The notes under the pieces are model-generated. The model was not told where the DNA came from and did not search any database. It was given only the letters and a program-made list of their open reading frames with translations. A stretch of DNA of 36,872 nucleotides. Source: Oscillospiraceae bacterium (GTDB lineage: Bacteria > Bacillota > Clostridia > Oscillospirales > Oscillospiraceae). Positions 7,471 to 14,134 of the stretch are shown piece by piece (positions within the stretch are counted from its first letter, which is position 1; every line of letters starts with the position of its first letter). Made by a program: the position numbers and the translations under genes. The stretch lies in NCBI GenBank assembly GCA_017410075.1, contig JAFQRK010000033.1:1-36872 (forward strand), given 5' to 3'.

Positions 7471-8166
7471 ATGCCCGAACGGATATTGATCGTCGATGAC
7501 GAAAAAGAGATCGCAGATCTGGTTGCCGTATATTTGGAGAATGAGAATTTTACTGTATTCAAGTGTTACACGGCAAAAGCAGCACTGGAGTGCATCGCGA
7601 AAAAAGACTTGGATCTTGCGATACTGGATGTGATGCTTCCGGACATGAGTGGATTTGAGATTTGTCAGCACATCCGCAAGCAGCATAACTACCCGGTAAT
7701 CATGCTGACTGCCAAAGTTGAAGCTACAGACAAAATAACGGGTCTAACCTTAGGCGCAGATGATTATATTACCAAACCCTTTATCCCTCTGGAATTGGTA
7801 GCACGGGTCAAGGCACAGCTGCGCCGTTTCAAACGATATAATACCGGCACAAAGCAGGAAGAGGATGTCATCGTCAACGGTGGCCTGATCCTGAATATCA
7901 AGACCCATGAGTGTACATTGAATGAAAAGCCCCTTTCTTTGACGCCTACGGAATTTTCCATTCTGCGGATCCTTTGCCAGAACAAGGGTAGTGTAGTCAG
8001 TTCAGAAGAAATGTTCCGTAGCATTTGGGGTGAGGAGTATTACAGCAAGAATAACAACACTATCACCGTTCACATTCGGCATCTGCGGGAAAAGATGGGC
8101 GATTCTTTTGAGTCCCCAAAGTATATAAAAACAGTTTGGGGAGTGGGGTATAAAATTGAAGGATAA
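7471..8166 (+). CDS. vanR: VanR-type response regulator
   Basis: The 231-residue OmpR/PhoB-family regulator has a receiver domain with acidic pair Asp9-Asp10 (ILIVDDEKE), phosphoacceptor Asp53 (AILDVMLPD) and the conserved Lys in YITKPF. A winged-helix DNA-binding domain follows (TPTEFSILRILCQNKG, then YIKTVWGVGYKIEG). The sequence strongly recalls VanR proteins of glycopeptide-resistance clusters. The ATG at 7471 is preceded by GGAGG; an upstream GTG at 7459 would place the ribosome binding site inside the gene. The 3' end overlaps vanS by 11 nt. It probably binds the repeats at 7368 and 9274. Confidence 0.88.
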   Translation: MPERILIVDDEKEIADLVAVYLENENFTVFKCYTAKAALECIAKKDLDLAILDVMLPDMSGFEICQHIRKQHNYPVIMLTAKVEATDKITGLTLGADDYITKPFIPLELVARVKAQLRRFKRYNTGTKQEEDVIVNGGLILNIKTHECTLNEKPLSLTPTEFSILRILCQNKGSVVSSEEMFRSIWGEEYYSKNNNTITVHIRHLREKMGDSFESPKYIKTVWGVGYKIEG

Positions 8167-9271
8167 ATTCGGTACGATCAGCAAAATCATTGTTATTATC
8201 CTAGCTGCGTTACTAATTTGCTGCGGCGTGATGTTTGTATTTGACTCTAGTTTTAACGGGACAGTTGGCGATTGGTTCAAGGGCAATTTCATTCAGTTTT
8301 ATTCGTCAGCCAATACCTATATCGAAGCTTTGAACTGGCCCAAACTGAAGTCGTTTATGGTGTCTGCCGCAATCTGGTTGGTTGTACTGTGGACATTGAC
8401 CGCAATCGTTTTCTTCGCCATTGGGCGAAAGGGAAACACAAAGAAGGTCGCGCGGGCGACTGCCAAGCTGATGAGAGATTACTTTGTTTTGGACGAAGGC
8501 GCAGTCAAAGTTCCAAAAGAGTATGAGGATATATCCCAATATCTGTCCGAGATCAAGAAACAGATGCAAGAAAACGAACGGATAATGCTGGAGGAGGTCA
8601 ACAAGAAAAACGACTTGATTGCATATCTTGCTCATGATCTGAAAACGCCGCTGACTTCTGTGGTCGGCTATCTGAGCTTACTGGAGGAAGCACCGGATAT
8701 GCCTACAGAGCAAAAGGCAAAGTATGTTCATATCGCCCTTAACAAGGCGCTCCGTTTAGAAACCCTGATCAATGAATTCTTTGACATTACACGTTATAAC
8801 CTGCACGAAATCGCGCTGGAGAAGGAGCGCATTGATCTCGGCTATATGCTCAATCAGATGGCAGATGAATTCTATCCTGTGCTGCAGGCCCACGGGAATA
8901 CTGTCAGCGTTATAGCAGATGAATCCCTTACGGTGAATGCGGACGCTGATAAGTTGGCGCGAGTCTTCAACAACATTCTGAAAAATGCCATCGCTTACAG
9001 CTATCCTAATACCCCGATCGAAATCAGGGCAGGCGCTGCTGAAGGGTCTGTTTGGGTAACCTTTACGAACGCCGGTAAAACCATCCCAAAGCGGAAACTG
9101 GATGCGATTTTTGAAAAGTTCTACCGTTTGGATGACGCCCGATCCTCCAATACAGGCGGAGCTGGTTTGGGTCTCGCCATTGCGAAGGAGATCATCGTCC
9201 AGCACGGCGGAAGTATAACCGCTGTTAGTGACAACCAGACTACAACCTTCATCGTTGAGCTGCCCCAATAA
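8156..9271 (+). CDS. vanS: VanS-type sensor histidine kinase
   Basis: The membrane kinase (371 aa from a TTG start) has two membrane helices (about residues 9-29 and 66-88) around a short extracellular loop of roughly 35 residues. A HAMP-like linker follows, then an H-box with phosphorylated His160 in YLAHDLKTPLTSVVGYLSLL, an N-box (NNILKNAIAYS) and G-boxes (FEKFYRLD and GGAGLGLAIAKE). This is the VanS pattern found in VanG- and VanA/B-type systems. The small sensor loop suggests direct or lipid-proximal sensing of glycopeptide, but ligand choice cannot be read from sequence. The TTG start sits in the end of vanR, preceded by GTGGGG. Confidence 0.86.
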   Translation: MKDKFGTISKIIVIILAALLICCGVMFVFDSSFNGTVGDWFKGNFIQFYSSANTYIEALNWPKLKSFMVSAAIWLVVLWTLTAIVFFAIGRKGNTKKVARATAKLMRDYFVLDEGAVKVPKEYEDISQYLSEIKKQMQENERIMLEEVNKKNDLIAYLAHDLKTPLTSVVGYLSLLEEAPDMPTEQKAKYVHIALNKALRLETLINEFFDITRYNLHEIALEKERIDLGYMLNQMADEFYPVLQAHGNTVSVIADESLTVNADADKLARVFNNILKNAIAYSYPNTPIEIRAGAAEGSVWVTFTNAGKTIPKRKLDAIFEKFYRLDDARSSNTGGAGLGLAIAKEIIVQHGGSITAVSDNQTTTFIVELPQ

Positions 9272-9273
9272 TA

Positions 9274-9300
9274 TTAGGAGAATCTTAGGAATTTCCAAGG
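9274..9300 (+). promoter_or_regulatory. Second VanR-box-like site, before the effector genes
   Basis: This copy matches 7368-7394 in 24 of 27 positions and begins 3 bp after the vanS stop. CTTAGGAATTTCCAAG within it is a near-perfect dyad. The nearest good -10 (TATAAT 9355-9360) lies inside the loop of the hairpin at 9342-9378, so transcription from here would start past the terminator's left arm. Confidence 0.6.
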
Positions 9301-9341
9301 CTTTTCTTAACGAACTACTAACCCTCAATTAGGAACACAAA

Positions 9342-9384
9342 CGCCCTTGCTTGGTATAATCAAAGCCAAGCAGGGGCGTTTTTT
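9342..9384 (+). terminator. Terminator between vanS and the effector genes
   Basis: CGCCCTTGCTTGG (9342-9354) pairs with 9366-9378 (13 bp, one G-T pair), followed by six T. The 11-nt loop contains TATAAT. The hairpin separates vanRS transcripts from the downstream operon. Initiation in the loop would escape it. Confidence 0.85.
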
Positions 9385-9416
9385 GTGCTGCGAACAGAAA
9401 GAATGGAGGGTTATGG

Positions 9417-10262
9417 ATGAGAACTCGCAGAAAAAGGTACTATTGGCAGAACTTAACTACTGTAGCGTTTATCGCTTTAATTGCGGTTGTTGCTGTGCTT
9501 GCGTTGCTGATACAAGTGCCAAAACAAGAAAATGGCGATCATTCAGATCTGGGCATCTTCCAGCCTTCAGATAGCCAATATCCTACAGATAGCACATCAT
9601 CTGATGCAAATGAGTTGATAGCTGCTTTTGCCAAGGAGCACGATCTCAGTTTGGATGCTTGGCCGGAGAAGTTAATTGAACTGCTCGAAAACAACCCGGA
9701 TACAAAGGACTTTGTACTGAACTATCCGCTCAAAAAGGATCTGAAACCGCCTGTTGATTTAACTGAACACAAAAACAGCAAATCCGTACCATTATTCTTC
9801 CAGTGGGATGAGAGGTGGGGCTACACGAAATACGGAAACGAGATCATGGGCCTTTCTGGTTGTGGGCCTACCTGCCTGTCAATGGTCTGCATTTTTCTTT
9901 TGAATGACACAAAGTATACGCCACGATATATCGCTGACTTCGCTCAGAAAAATGGTTACTGTGTGCCCGGAAGTGGAAGTGCTTGGACGCTTGTTTCTAT
10001 TGGCGGTGAAGAGCTGGGACTGGATGTTACAGAGATACCGCTGGACGAGAATCGAATTATTCGCAATCTAGAGGTTGGTAATCCGATCATCTGCGTTATG
10101 GGCCCCGGAGATTTCACAACAACTGGCCATTTCATTGTTATGACCAGCTATATAGACGGCAAGATAAAGGTAAATGATCCAAACAGCCCCACTCGCTCTG
10201 AGATGCTGTGGGACTTTGATGACATTCGGGGGCAGATACGTAACCTGTGGGTCTGCCGATAA
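9417..10262 (+). CDS. Membrane-anchored C39-like cysteine peptidase in the van operon
   Basis: The 281-residue protein has a basic N-terminus, one membrane helix (about residues 16-32), a Ser/Thr/Asp-rich linker to about residue 65, and a C-terminal Peptidase_C39_2-like domain (about 122-281). Candidate catalytic residues are Gln129 (PLFFQWDERWG), Cys149 (GLSGCGPTCLSM), His238 (TTGHFIVMTSY) and Asp254 (KVNDPNSP). It would act outside the membrane on a peptide or peptidoglycan substrate. It follows a good GGAGGG and precedes the ligase by 16 bp. In characterised VanG/C/E clusters a zinc D,D-peptidase (VanXY or VanY) is present; none is encoded here, so this protein is a candidate replacement. 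That role is inference. Confidence 0.8.
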   Translation: MRTRRKRYYWQNLTTVAFIALIAVVAVLALLIQVPKQENGDHSDLGIFQPSDSQYPTDSTSSDANELIAAFAKEHDLSLDAWPEKLIELLENNPDTKDFVLNYPLKKDLKPPVDLTEHKNSKSVPLFFQWDERWGYTKYGNEIMGLSGCGPTCLSMVCIFLLNDTKYTPRYIADFAQKNGYCVPGSGSAWTLVSIGGEELGLDVTEIPLDENRIIRNLEVGNPIICVMGPGDFTTTGHFIVMTSYIDGKIKVNDPNSPTRSEMLWDFDDIRGQIRNLWVCR

Positions 10263-10278
10263 CGAAAGGAAGTGCGTT

Positions 10279-11319
10279 ATGAAGAAAAGCATTGCGGTGA
10301 TCTTTGGCGGTCACTCAAGTGAGTATAGTATCTCGCTGCAATCCGCTTTTTCTGTCTTGGAGAATTTGGATTCTAGGAAATACAATGTAATTCCCGTAGG
10401 GATTACCCAACAAGGAGACTGGTACCGCTACAACGGTGAATACAGTAAAATCCCGGAGAATACCTGGATGCTGGACAGGAATAAGTTAGTGCGTGTTGTG
10501 GTATCGAATAGCCGCAGCGTTCGCGGACTGATCGAAACGCGGAACACAGGAAATAGTGTTGTACATCTGGATCTAGCTTTTCCTGTTCTGCACGGAAAAA
10601 ACGGCGAAGACGGTACGGTACAGGGGCTGTTTGAACTCGCAGGGATCCCGGTAGTCGGATGTGGAACGCTGGCTTCTGCACTGTGTATGGATAAAGACCG
10701 CGCCCACAAACTGGTCCAGGCGGCAGGCATTGCCGTGCCAAAGTCTGTTGCGGTTCGACGGTCAACAATCTGCGACTTGTTTCGCGATGTTCAGAGCTTA
10801 ACACTTCCGATGTTCGTCAAACCCGTAAAAGCCGGTTCTTCCTTTGGTATCACAAAAGTATACCACATGGACGAGCTGGCGGAAGCTGTAGAACAGGCAT
10901 TCCTGCATGATGATACGGTGATTATTGAAGAAAATGTGGAAGGATTTGAGGTAGGTTGCGCTGTTTTAGGCATTGACGATTTGACCGTTGGCAGAGTGGA
11001 TGAAATCGAATTGAAGCAAGGCTTCTTTGACTACACAGAAAAGTACACACTGGAGACTTCCAAAATTCATATGCCCGCCCGAATTGATGCAGAATGCGAG
11101 AAGCGGATCCAGGAAACAGCAAAGTTGATCTTCCGAACCTTGGGCTGCTCCGGGTTTGCGCGAGTGGATATGTTTCTCCGCCCGGACGGTCAAATCGTCT
11201 TCAATGAAGTCAACACCATTCCTGGTTTTACCACACATAGCCGTTATCCAAATATGCTGAAGGGCGTTGGTATCGACTTCGCGCAGGTGTTGGACAGACT
11301 GATTGCGTTATATGAATGA
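10279..11319 (+). CDS. vanG: VanG-type D-alanine:D-serine ligase
   Basis: The 346-residue ATP-grasp enzyme closely follows VanG as I recall it: KKSIAVIFGGHSSEY at the start, FPVLHGKNGEDGTVQGLFEL, VVGCGTLASALCMDKDRAHK, VKPVKAGSSFGITKV, DEIELKQGFFDYTEKYTL and FNEVNTIPGFTTHSRYPNM. The EKY-type omega loop is typical of D-Ala:D-Ser and D-Ala:D-Ala ligases and unlike the D-Ala:D-Lac enzymes VanA/B/D. Together with the serine racemase gene it predicts D-Ala-D-Ser termini, which lower vancomycin affinity. The ATG at 10279 follows GAAAGGAAG; upstream in-frame starts lie inside the C39 gene. Its end overlaps the racemase start by 8 nt. Confidence 0.88.
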   Translation: MKKSIAVIFGGHSSEYSISLQSAFSVLENLDSRKYNVIPVGITQQGDWYRYNGEYSKIPENTWMLDRNKLVRVVVSNSRSVRGLIETRNTGNSVVHLDLAFPVLHGKNGEDGTVQGLFELAGIPVVGCGTLASALCMDKDRAHKLVQAAGIAVPKSVAVRRSTICDLFRDVQSLTLPMFVKPVKAGSSFGITKVYHMDELAEAVEQAFLHDDTVIIEENVEGFEVGCAVLGIDDLTVGRVDEIELKQGFFDYTEKYTLETSKIHMPARIDAECEKRIQETAKLIFRTLGCSGFARVDMFLRPDGQIVFNEVNTIPGFTTHSRYPNMLKGVGIDFAQVLDRLIALYE

Positions 11320-12409
11320 CAGAGCTTGGATTGAAATCGTCCTTCAGAATCTCGAACACAATCTGAAGGTTCTGAAGCGCGCAATGCCGGAAGAATGTCG
11401 GATGATGGCAGTGGTGAAGGCGGATGCCTACGGACATGGCGCGGAAAGAATTGCAACGCACCTGGAGAGGCTCGGTGTGGATGCTTTTGCTGTGGCAACC
11501 GTCGATGAGGGGATTGATTTGCGAAAAGCCGGAATCCGTTCGGAAATCTTGATCCTCGGTTACACGAATCCCTGCCGTGCAGAGGATATTTGTAAATACG
11601 ATCTGATACAGACTCTAGTTGGGTATGATCATGCTATTGGACTGGCTCGGCAGGGGTATCCCATCAAAGCACATGTAAAAATCGATACAGGTATGCACCG
11701 TTTGGGATTTGATTATGCAGATACAGATAGTATTGCCGCCTGTTTTTCTATACTCGAATTAGAAATTAGCGGTATCTTTTCCCATCTGTGCGTTGCAGAT
11801 TCTATAGATGCGTCAGACGTGGAATTTACACAGCTACAGATCCGGCGATTTTATGAACTTCTGGACAAGCTCGCCGCAAGAGGTATCTCCATCCCGAAAA
11901 CTCATCTGCAGAGCAGTTACGGCTTGCTGAACTACCCAGAGCTGAAATGTGACTATGTCCGTGTCGGCATTGCATTGTACGGCGTTCACAGCACACCGAA
12001 TGCTCAAACAAAGCTGGATTTGAATCTGAGGCCGGTGCTTTCCTTGAAATCAAGGATCGCGCAAATCCGGCAGATTTCCGCAGGGGAAACAGTTGGGTAT
12101 GGCAGGAGCTTTGTGGTGCAGAGGGACAGTAAAATTGCTGTTGTTCCCATAGGCTACGCAGACGGCGTTCCCAGGGCGCTATCGGGCGGAAAGATAAATG
12201 TACTGATCAACGGATATGCGGTACCAATCATCGGCAGGATCTGCATGGATCAGCTGACCATTGATGTGACGGATGTTCCTGATGTACATACCGCAGATAT
12301 AGTGACCCTTCTTGGTTGTGACAAAACAAAACGAATAACCGCCGAAGAGTGGGCCGAACAAACAGGCAGCATTACAAACGAGATTCTTAGCCGCTTATCC
12401 CCGCGTTGA
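11312..12409 (+). CDS. vanT: VanT-like soluble serine/alanine racemase
   Basis: The 365-residue PLP enzyme belongs to the alanine racemase fold: PLP Lys36 in AVVKADAYGHGA, catalytic Tyr in VGYGRSFVVQ, and RICMDQLTIDVTDV. Near the C-terminus Asn356 (GSITNEILSRLS) stands where alanine racemases have the conserved Tyr of the YE(V/I) motif. That Tyr-to-Asn change is, to my knowledge, the mark of VanT serine racemases. VanT of VanG and VanC has an N-terminal membrane acyltransferase-like domain that is absent here; VanL-type clusters split it into two genes, but no VanTm gene is present. The ATG at 11312 overlaps the ligase end. It would supply D-Ser to the ligase. Confidence 0.85.
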   Translation: MNDRAWIEIVLQNLEHNLKVLKRAMPEECRMMAVVKADAYGHGAERIATHLERLGVDAFAVATVDEGIDLRKAGIRSEILILGYTNPCRAEDICKYDLIQTLVGYDHAIGLARQGYPIKAHVKIDTGMHRLGFDYADTDSIAACFSILELEISGIFSHLCVADSIDASDVEFTQLQIRRFYELLDKLAARGISIPKTHLQSSYGLLNYPELKCDYVRVGIALYGVHSTPNAQTKLDLNLRPVLSLKSRIAQIRQISAGETVGYGRSFVVQRDSKIAVVPIGYADGVPRALSGGKINVLINGYAVPIIGRICMDQLTIDVTDVPDVHTADIVTLLGCDKTKRITAEEWAEQTGSITNEILSRLSPR

Positions 12410-12432
12410 TTGAGATACAAATTAGAAATGTA

Positions 12433-12467
12433 TAGGTGAGGAACAAATCGTTCCTCGCCTAATTTTT
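12433..12467 (+). terminator. Terminator of the van effector operon
   Basis: TAGGTGAGGAAC (12433-12444) pairs with GTTCCTCGCCTA (12450-12461, one G-T pair), followed by ATTTTT. It lies 23 bp after the racemase stop. Confidence 0.88.
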
Positions 12468-12530
12468 CTAAAACCTTGTCACAAAAGTGAAATTTCGACA
12501 CTATATATTTATAGCGGGCGTTTATTGGTC

Positions 12531-12560
12531 TTTTGTAGAATACTTTCATATTCTACAAAA
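12531..12560. repeat. Perfect 12-bp inverted repeat
   Basis: TTTTGTAGAATA (12531-12542) and TATTCTACAAAA (12549-12560) flank a 6-nt loop just upstream of the ISL3-like gene promoter. It is AT-rich and symmetrical, so an operator or old insertion end is more likely than a terminator. Confidence 0.6.
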
Positions 12561-12574
12561 ACAACGCGAAACAC

Positions 12575-12603
12575 TTGGAATGTGTCTCTATTTGTGGTAT
12601 AAT
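12575..12603 (+). promoter_or_regulatory. Promoter of the ISL3-like gene
   Basis: TTGGAA (12575-12580), 17 bp, then TATAAT (12598-12603). The start codon lies about 16 bp downstream of the predicted transcription start. Confidence 0.7.
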
Positions 12604-12625
12604 TATAAAAAACGAGGTGATTTTT

Positions 12626-13828
12626 GTGGGTTTTGAGAATTTAGCAGAGGCCGTGAGTTCCGCTTTGGATATTGAAGAATATGATATTTCCCCAGGCGAA
12701 ATACTTGATAACGGAATCCGGCAAATCATCTTGACTGACACAAAAAATCATGATTTTTGCGAGGATTGTCTTGACTGTTCCTTTGTGAAGAAATGTCCTT
12801 CTGAAAGAGCAGTGCTGGATATTTTGAACAAACAACCCGTCCAATATATAATCAAGCGGTATCGCTATAAGTGCAGACATTGCAGACGTCTATTCACACG
12901 CGATGACGTATTCCCGCCCAAGATTCACGCAACCAGCCGATATGAAGACTTTTTAGCTCAGAAGATCATGCAAAATGATTCTCTATCACTAAAATGCGCA
13001 AGCGAGATGTATGGTGTAAGCCAGACATATGCTTCGAATGCAATCCATAAGTATGAACAGCACTTTGAGGATCGTGTAATTTCTGTAAGACCTTGCCATA
13101 CAATTGCCTTCTATCCTTTTGAGTATGGTAACCGCATTCGCTGCTGTGTTATCGGGACGGATTTTTCTGATAAGCAGGTCTTACTTGGTATCCTGCAAGA
13201 TTATGCACCAACTACTTTGCTGCGGTTTATTCATAATAAGATTCAATGCATCGATCGTTTGGAAACAATTTTTTGTGATTTAAATGCAAGTGTCTTCTAT
13301 GCGCTTTCTGCTTCCTATAGACACAAGAAAATTCTTGTAATTCCGGATTGTATTGCATACCATTGCAATTTACTGAATCGAGACACTGGAGATGGCTACT
13401 TCAATCAAAAGAATGCCCACATAAAACGATTTCAGTCTATCCTTAAAGAATCGTATGCTACCAATTCCTTCGCAACTGCAGTTAAACAGTGGCAAGATGC
13501 GACACCGATCGAACTCAACGGATACTTTGACCGCTTTTTAGATCAGCTTGCGCGATGCATTACAGGGTGTGTATCTAGCGCCTCGTTAGGCTTATTGCAA
13601 AAGGCGGTTGCGACCATGTTTGATGTTATTAAGAGATTTCGCAAGAAAAATACGAGCTTTGACATACTGGTACTCAAGACATGGTTTTTGGATGAGGCTA
13701 TACTGAAACAAATAAAGAAAACTGCATTCGGAAAATACATGAGTATGGCATATGTTACAAATTACGATGACGGCCTGCGGAACTATGGCGTCGATATCGA
13801 AACCTTGAGCACCAAATATCTGCAATAA
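12626..13828 (+). CDS. ISL3 transposase-like protein with degraded catalytic core
   Basis: The 400-residue protein has a zinc-ribbon pattern of ISL3 transposases (CEDCLDCSFVKKC near residue 32, then YKCRHCRRLF near 76) followed by a helix-turn-helix-like segment (SLKCASEMYGVSQTYASNAI). The later region resembles the ISL3 core, but where ISL3 enzymes start with a DE-F motif this reads FYPFEYGNRI, and the usual EG-N-K segment reads SSASLGLLQKAV. A middle Asp (VIPDCIAYHCN) is kept. It may therefore bind DNA without catalysing transposition. GTG at 12626 follows GAGGTGA; earlier in-frame starts lie before the promoter. It ends 62 bp from the right inverted repeat. The loss of catalytic residues is judged by eye. 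Confidence 0.65.
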   Translation: MGFENLAEAVSSALDIEEYDISPGEILDNGIRQIILTDTKNHDFCEDCLDCSFVKKCPSERAVLDILNKQPVQYIIKRYRYKCRHCRRLFTRDDVFPPKIHATSRYEDFLAQKIMQNDSLSLKCASEMYGVSQTYASNAIHKYEQHFEDRVISVRPCHTIAFYPFEYGNRIRCCVIGTDFSDKQVLLGILQDYAPTTLLRFIHNKIQCIDRLETIFCDLNASVFYALSASYRHKKILVIPDCIAYHCNLLNRDTGDGYFNQKNAHIKRFQSILKESYATNSFATAVKQWQDATPIELNGYFDRFLDQLARCITGCVSSASLGLLQKAVATMFDVIKRFRKKNTSFDILVLKTWFLDEAILKQIKKTAFGKYMSMAYVTNYDDGLRNYGVDIETLSTKYLQ

Positions 13829-13830
13829 AA

Positions 13831-13867
13831 AAAGCCCCCCTACCTCTTTTCGAGGTAAGGGGGCTTT
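13831..13867. terminator. Terminator inside the transposon right end
   Basis: AAAGCCCCCCTACCTC (13831-13846) pairs with 13852-13867 with one mismatch. On the minus strand a run of T follows, so it works best against transcription entering from the right, but it can also end the ISL3-like transcript. Confidence 0.75.
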
Positions 13868-13890
13868 GACACGCTCAGCGGTAAATTTGT

Positions 13891-13908
13891 CTTAACTTAA
13901 TGACATTG
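13891..13908 (-). repeat. Right terminal inverted repeat
   Basis: CTTAACTTAATGACATTG is the exact reverse complement of 4789-4806 and is followed directly by the second CTCTGACGAG copy. Confidence 0.85.
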
Positions 13909-13930
13909 CTCTGACGAGGGGGCTTTTTTT
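13909..13930 (+). terminator. Target duplication and right half of the aminopeptidase terminator
   Basis: CTCTGACGAG (13909-13918) is the second target copy. GAGGGGGCT (13916-13924) plus TTTTTT is the right arm and T tract of the terminator whose left arm is at 4773-4781. Confidence 0.85.
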
Positions 13931-13933
13931 GTG

Positions 13934-13950
13934 CAATGTCATAGGTTAAG
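13934..13950 (+). repeat. Degenerate end-like sequence outside the transposon
   Basis: CAATGTCATAGGTTAAG matches the left transposon end with one deletion and one substitution. It lies 25 bp beyond the right end and in left-end orientation. It may be the scar of an earlier related insertion. Confidence 0.5.
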
Positions 13951-13974
13951 ATCTGTCATTCCAAGAGCCGCCAG

Positions 13975-14035
13975 GCCCGTGGGAATCCCCTCGGGAGAAT
14001 GCCATAGCGCTTCGCTCTTTGCAATGGCATCCCCT
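13975..14035. repeat. REP-like palindromic DNA before rodA
   Basis: ATGCCAT (13999-14005) pairs with ATGGCAT (14024-14030) and encloses AGCG/CGCT. Style and position resemble intergenic palindromic repeats of gut Clostridia. No gene is seen between 13909 and 14135. Confidence 0.4.
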
Positions 14036-14134
14036 TTATCAGCATTCGCGCTTTTCCTTCATTCGTTCACAATTCCTTGCTTTACTTTTGGGTCGATCAA
14101 TGGTAGAATAGTTGGAAGAAAGGAGGCGGATAGC

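Larger units (their letters stand above)
4789..13908. mobile_element. 9.1-kb IS4-type transposon carrying a vanG-like cluster
   Basis: The unit begins with CAATGTCATTAAGTTAAG (4789-4806) and ends with its exact reverse complement (13891-13908). It is flanked by the identical 10-mer CTCTGACGAG (4779-4788 and 13909-13918). Removing the unit and one 10-mer restores a perfect terminator, AGCCCCCTC-TGAC-GAGGGGGCT plus T tract. A 10-bp duplication fits IS4-family transposition, and an IS4-type transposase lies 185 bp inside the left end. No internal copy of the full 18-bp repeat was found, so the cargo moves as one unit. Contents in order: transposase, TnpC-like protein, abi remnant, vanR, vanS, C39 peptidase, vanG-type ligase, racemase, ISL3-like protein. 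Confidence 0.85.

Noticed and set aside
10279..11319. Ordinary housekeeping D-Ala-D-Ala ligase
   Set aside because: Its sequence follows VanG closely and its neighbours are vanR, vanS and a serine-type racemase within a transposon.
4789..13908. CRISPR array or integrase-type element
   Set aside because: There are no spaced direct repeats of array type and no tyrosine or serine recombinase; the ends and duplication are of DDE-transposon type.
12410..13908. Separate ISL3 insertion sequence nested at the right end
   Set aside because: No pair of ISL3-type inverted repeats was found around the gene; only the shared 18-bp ends of the whole unit are seen.
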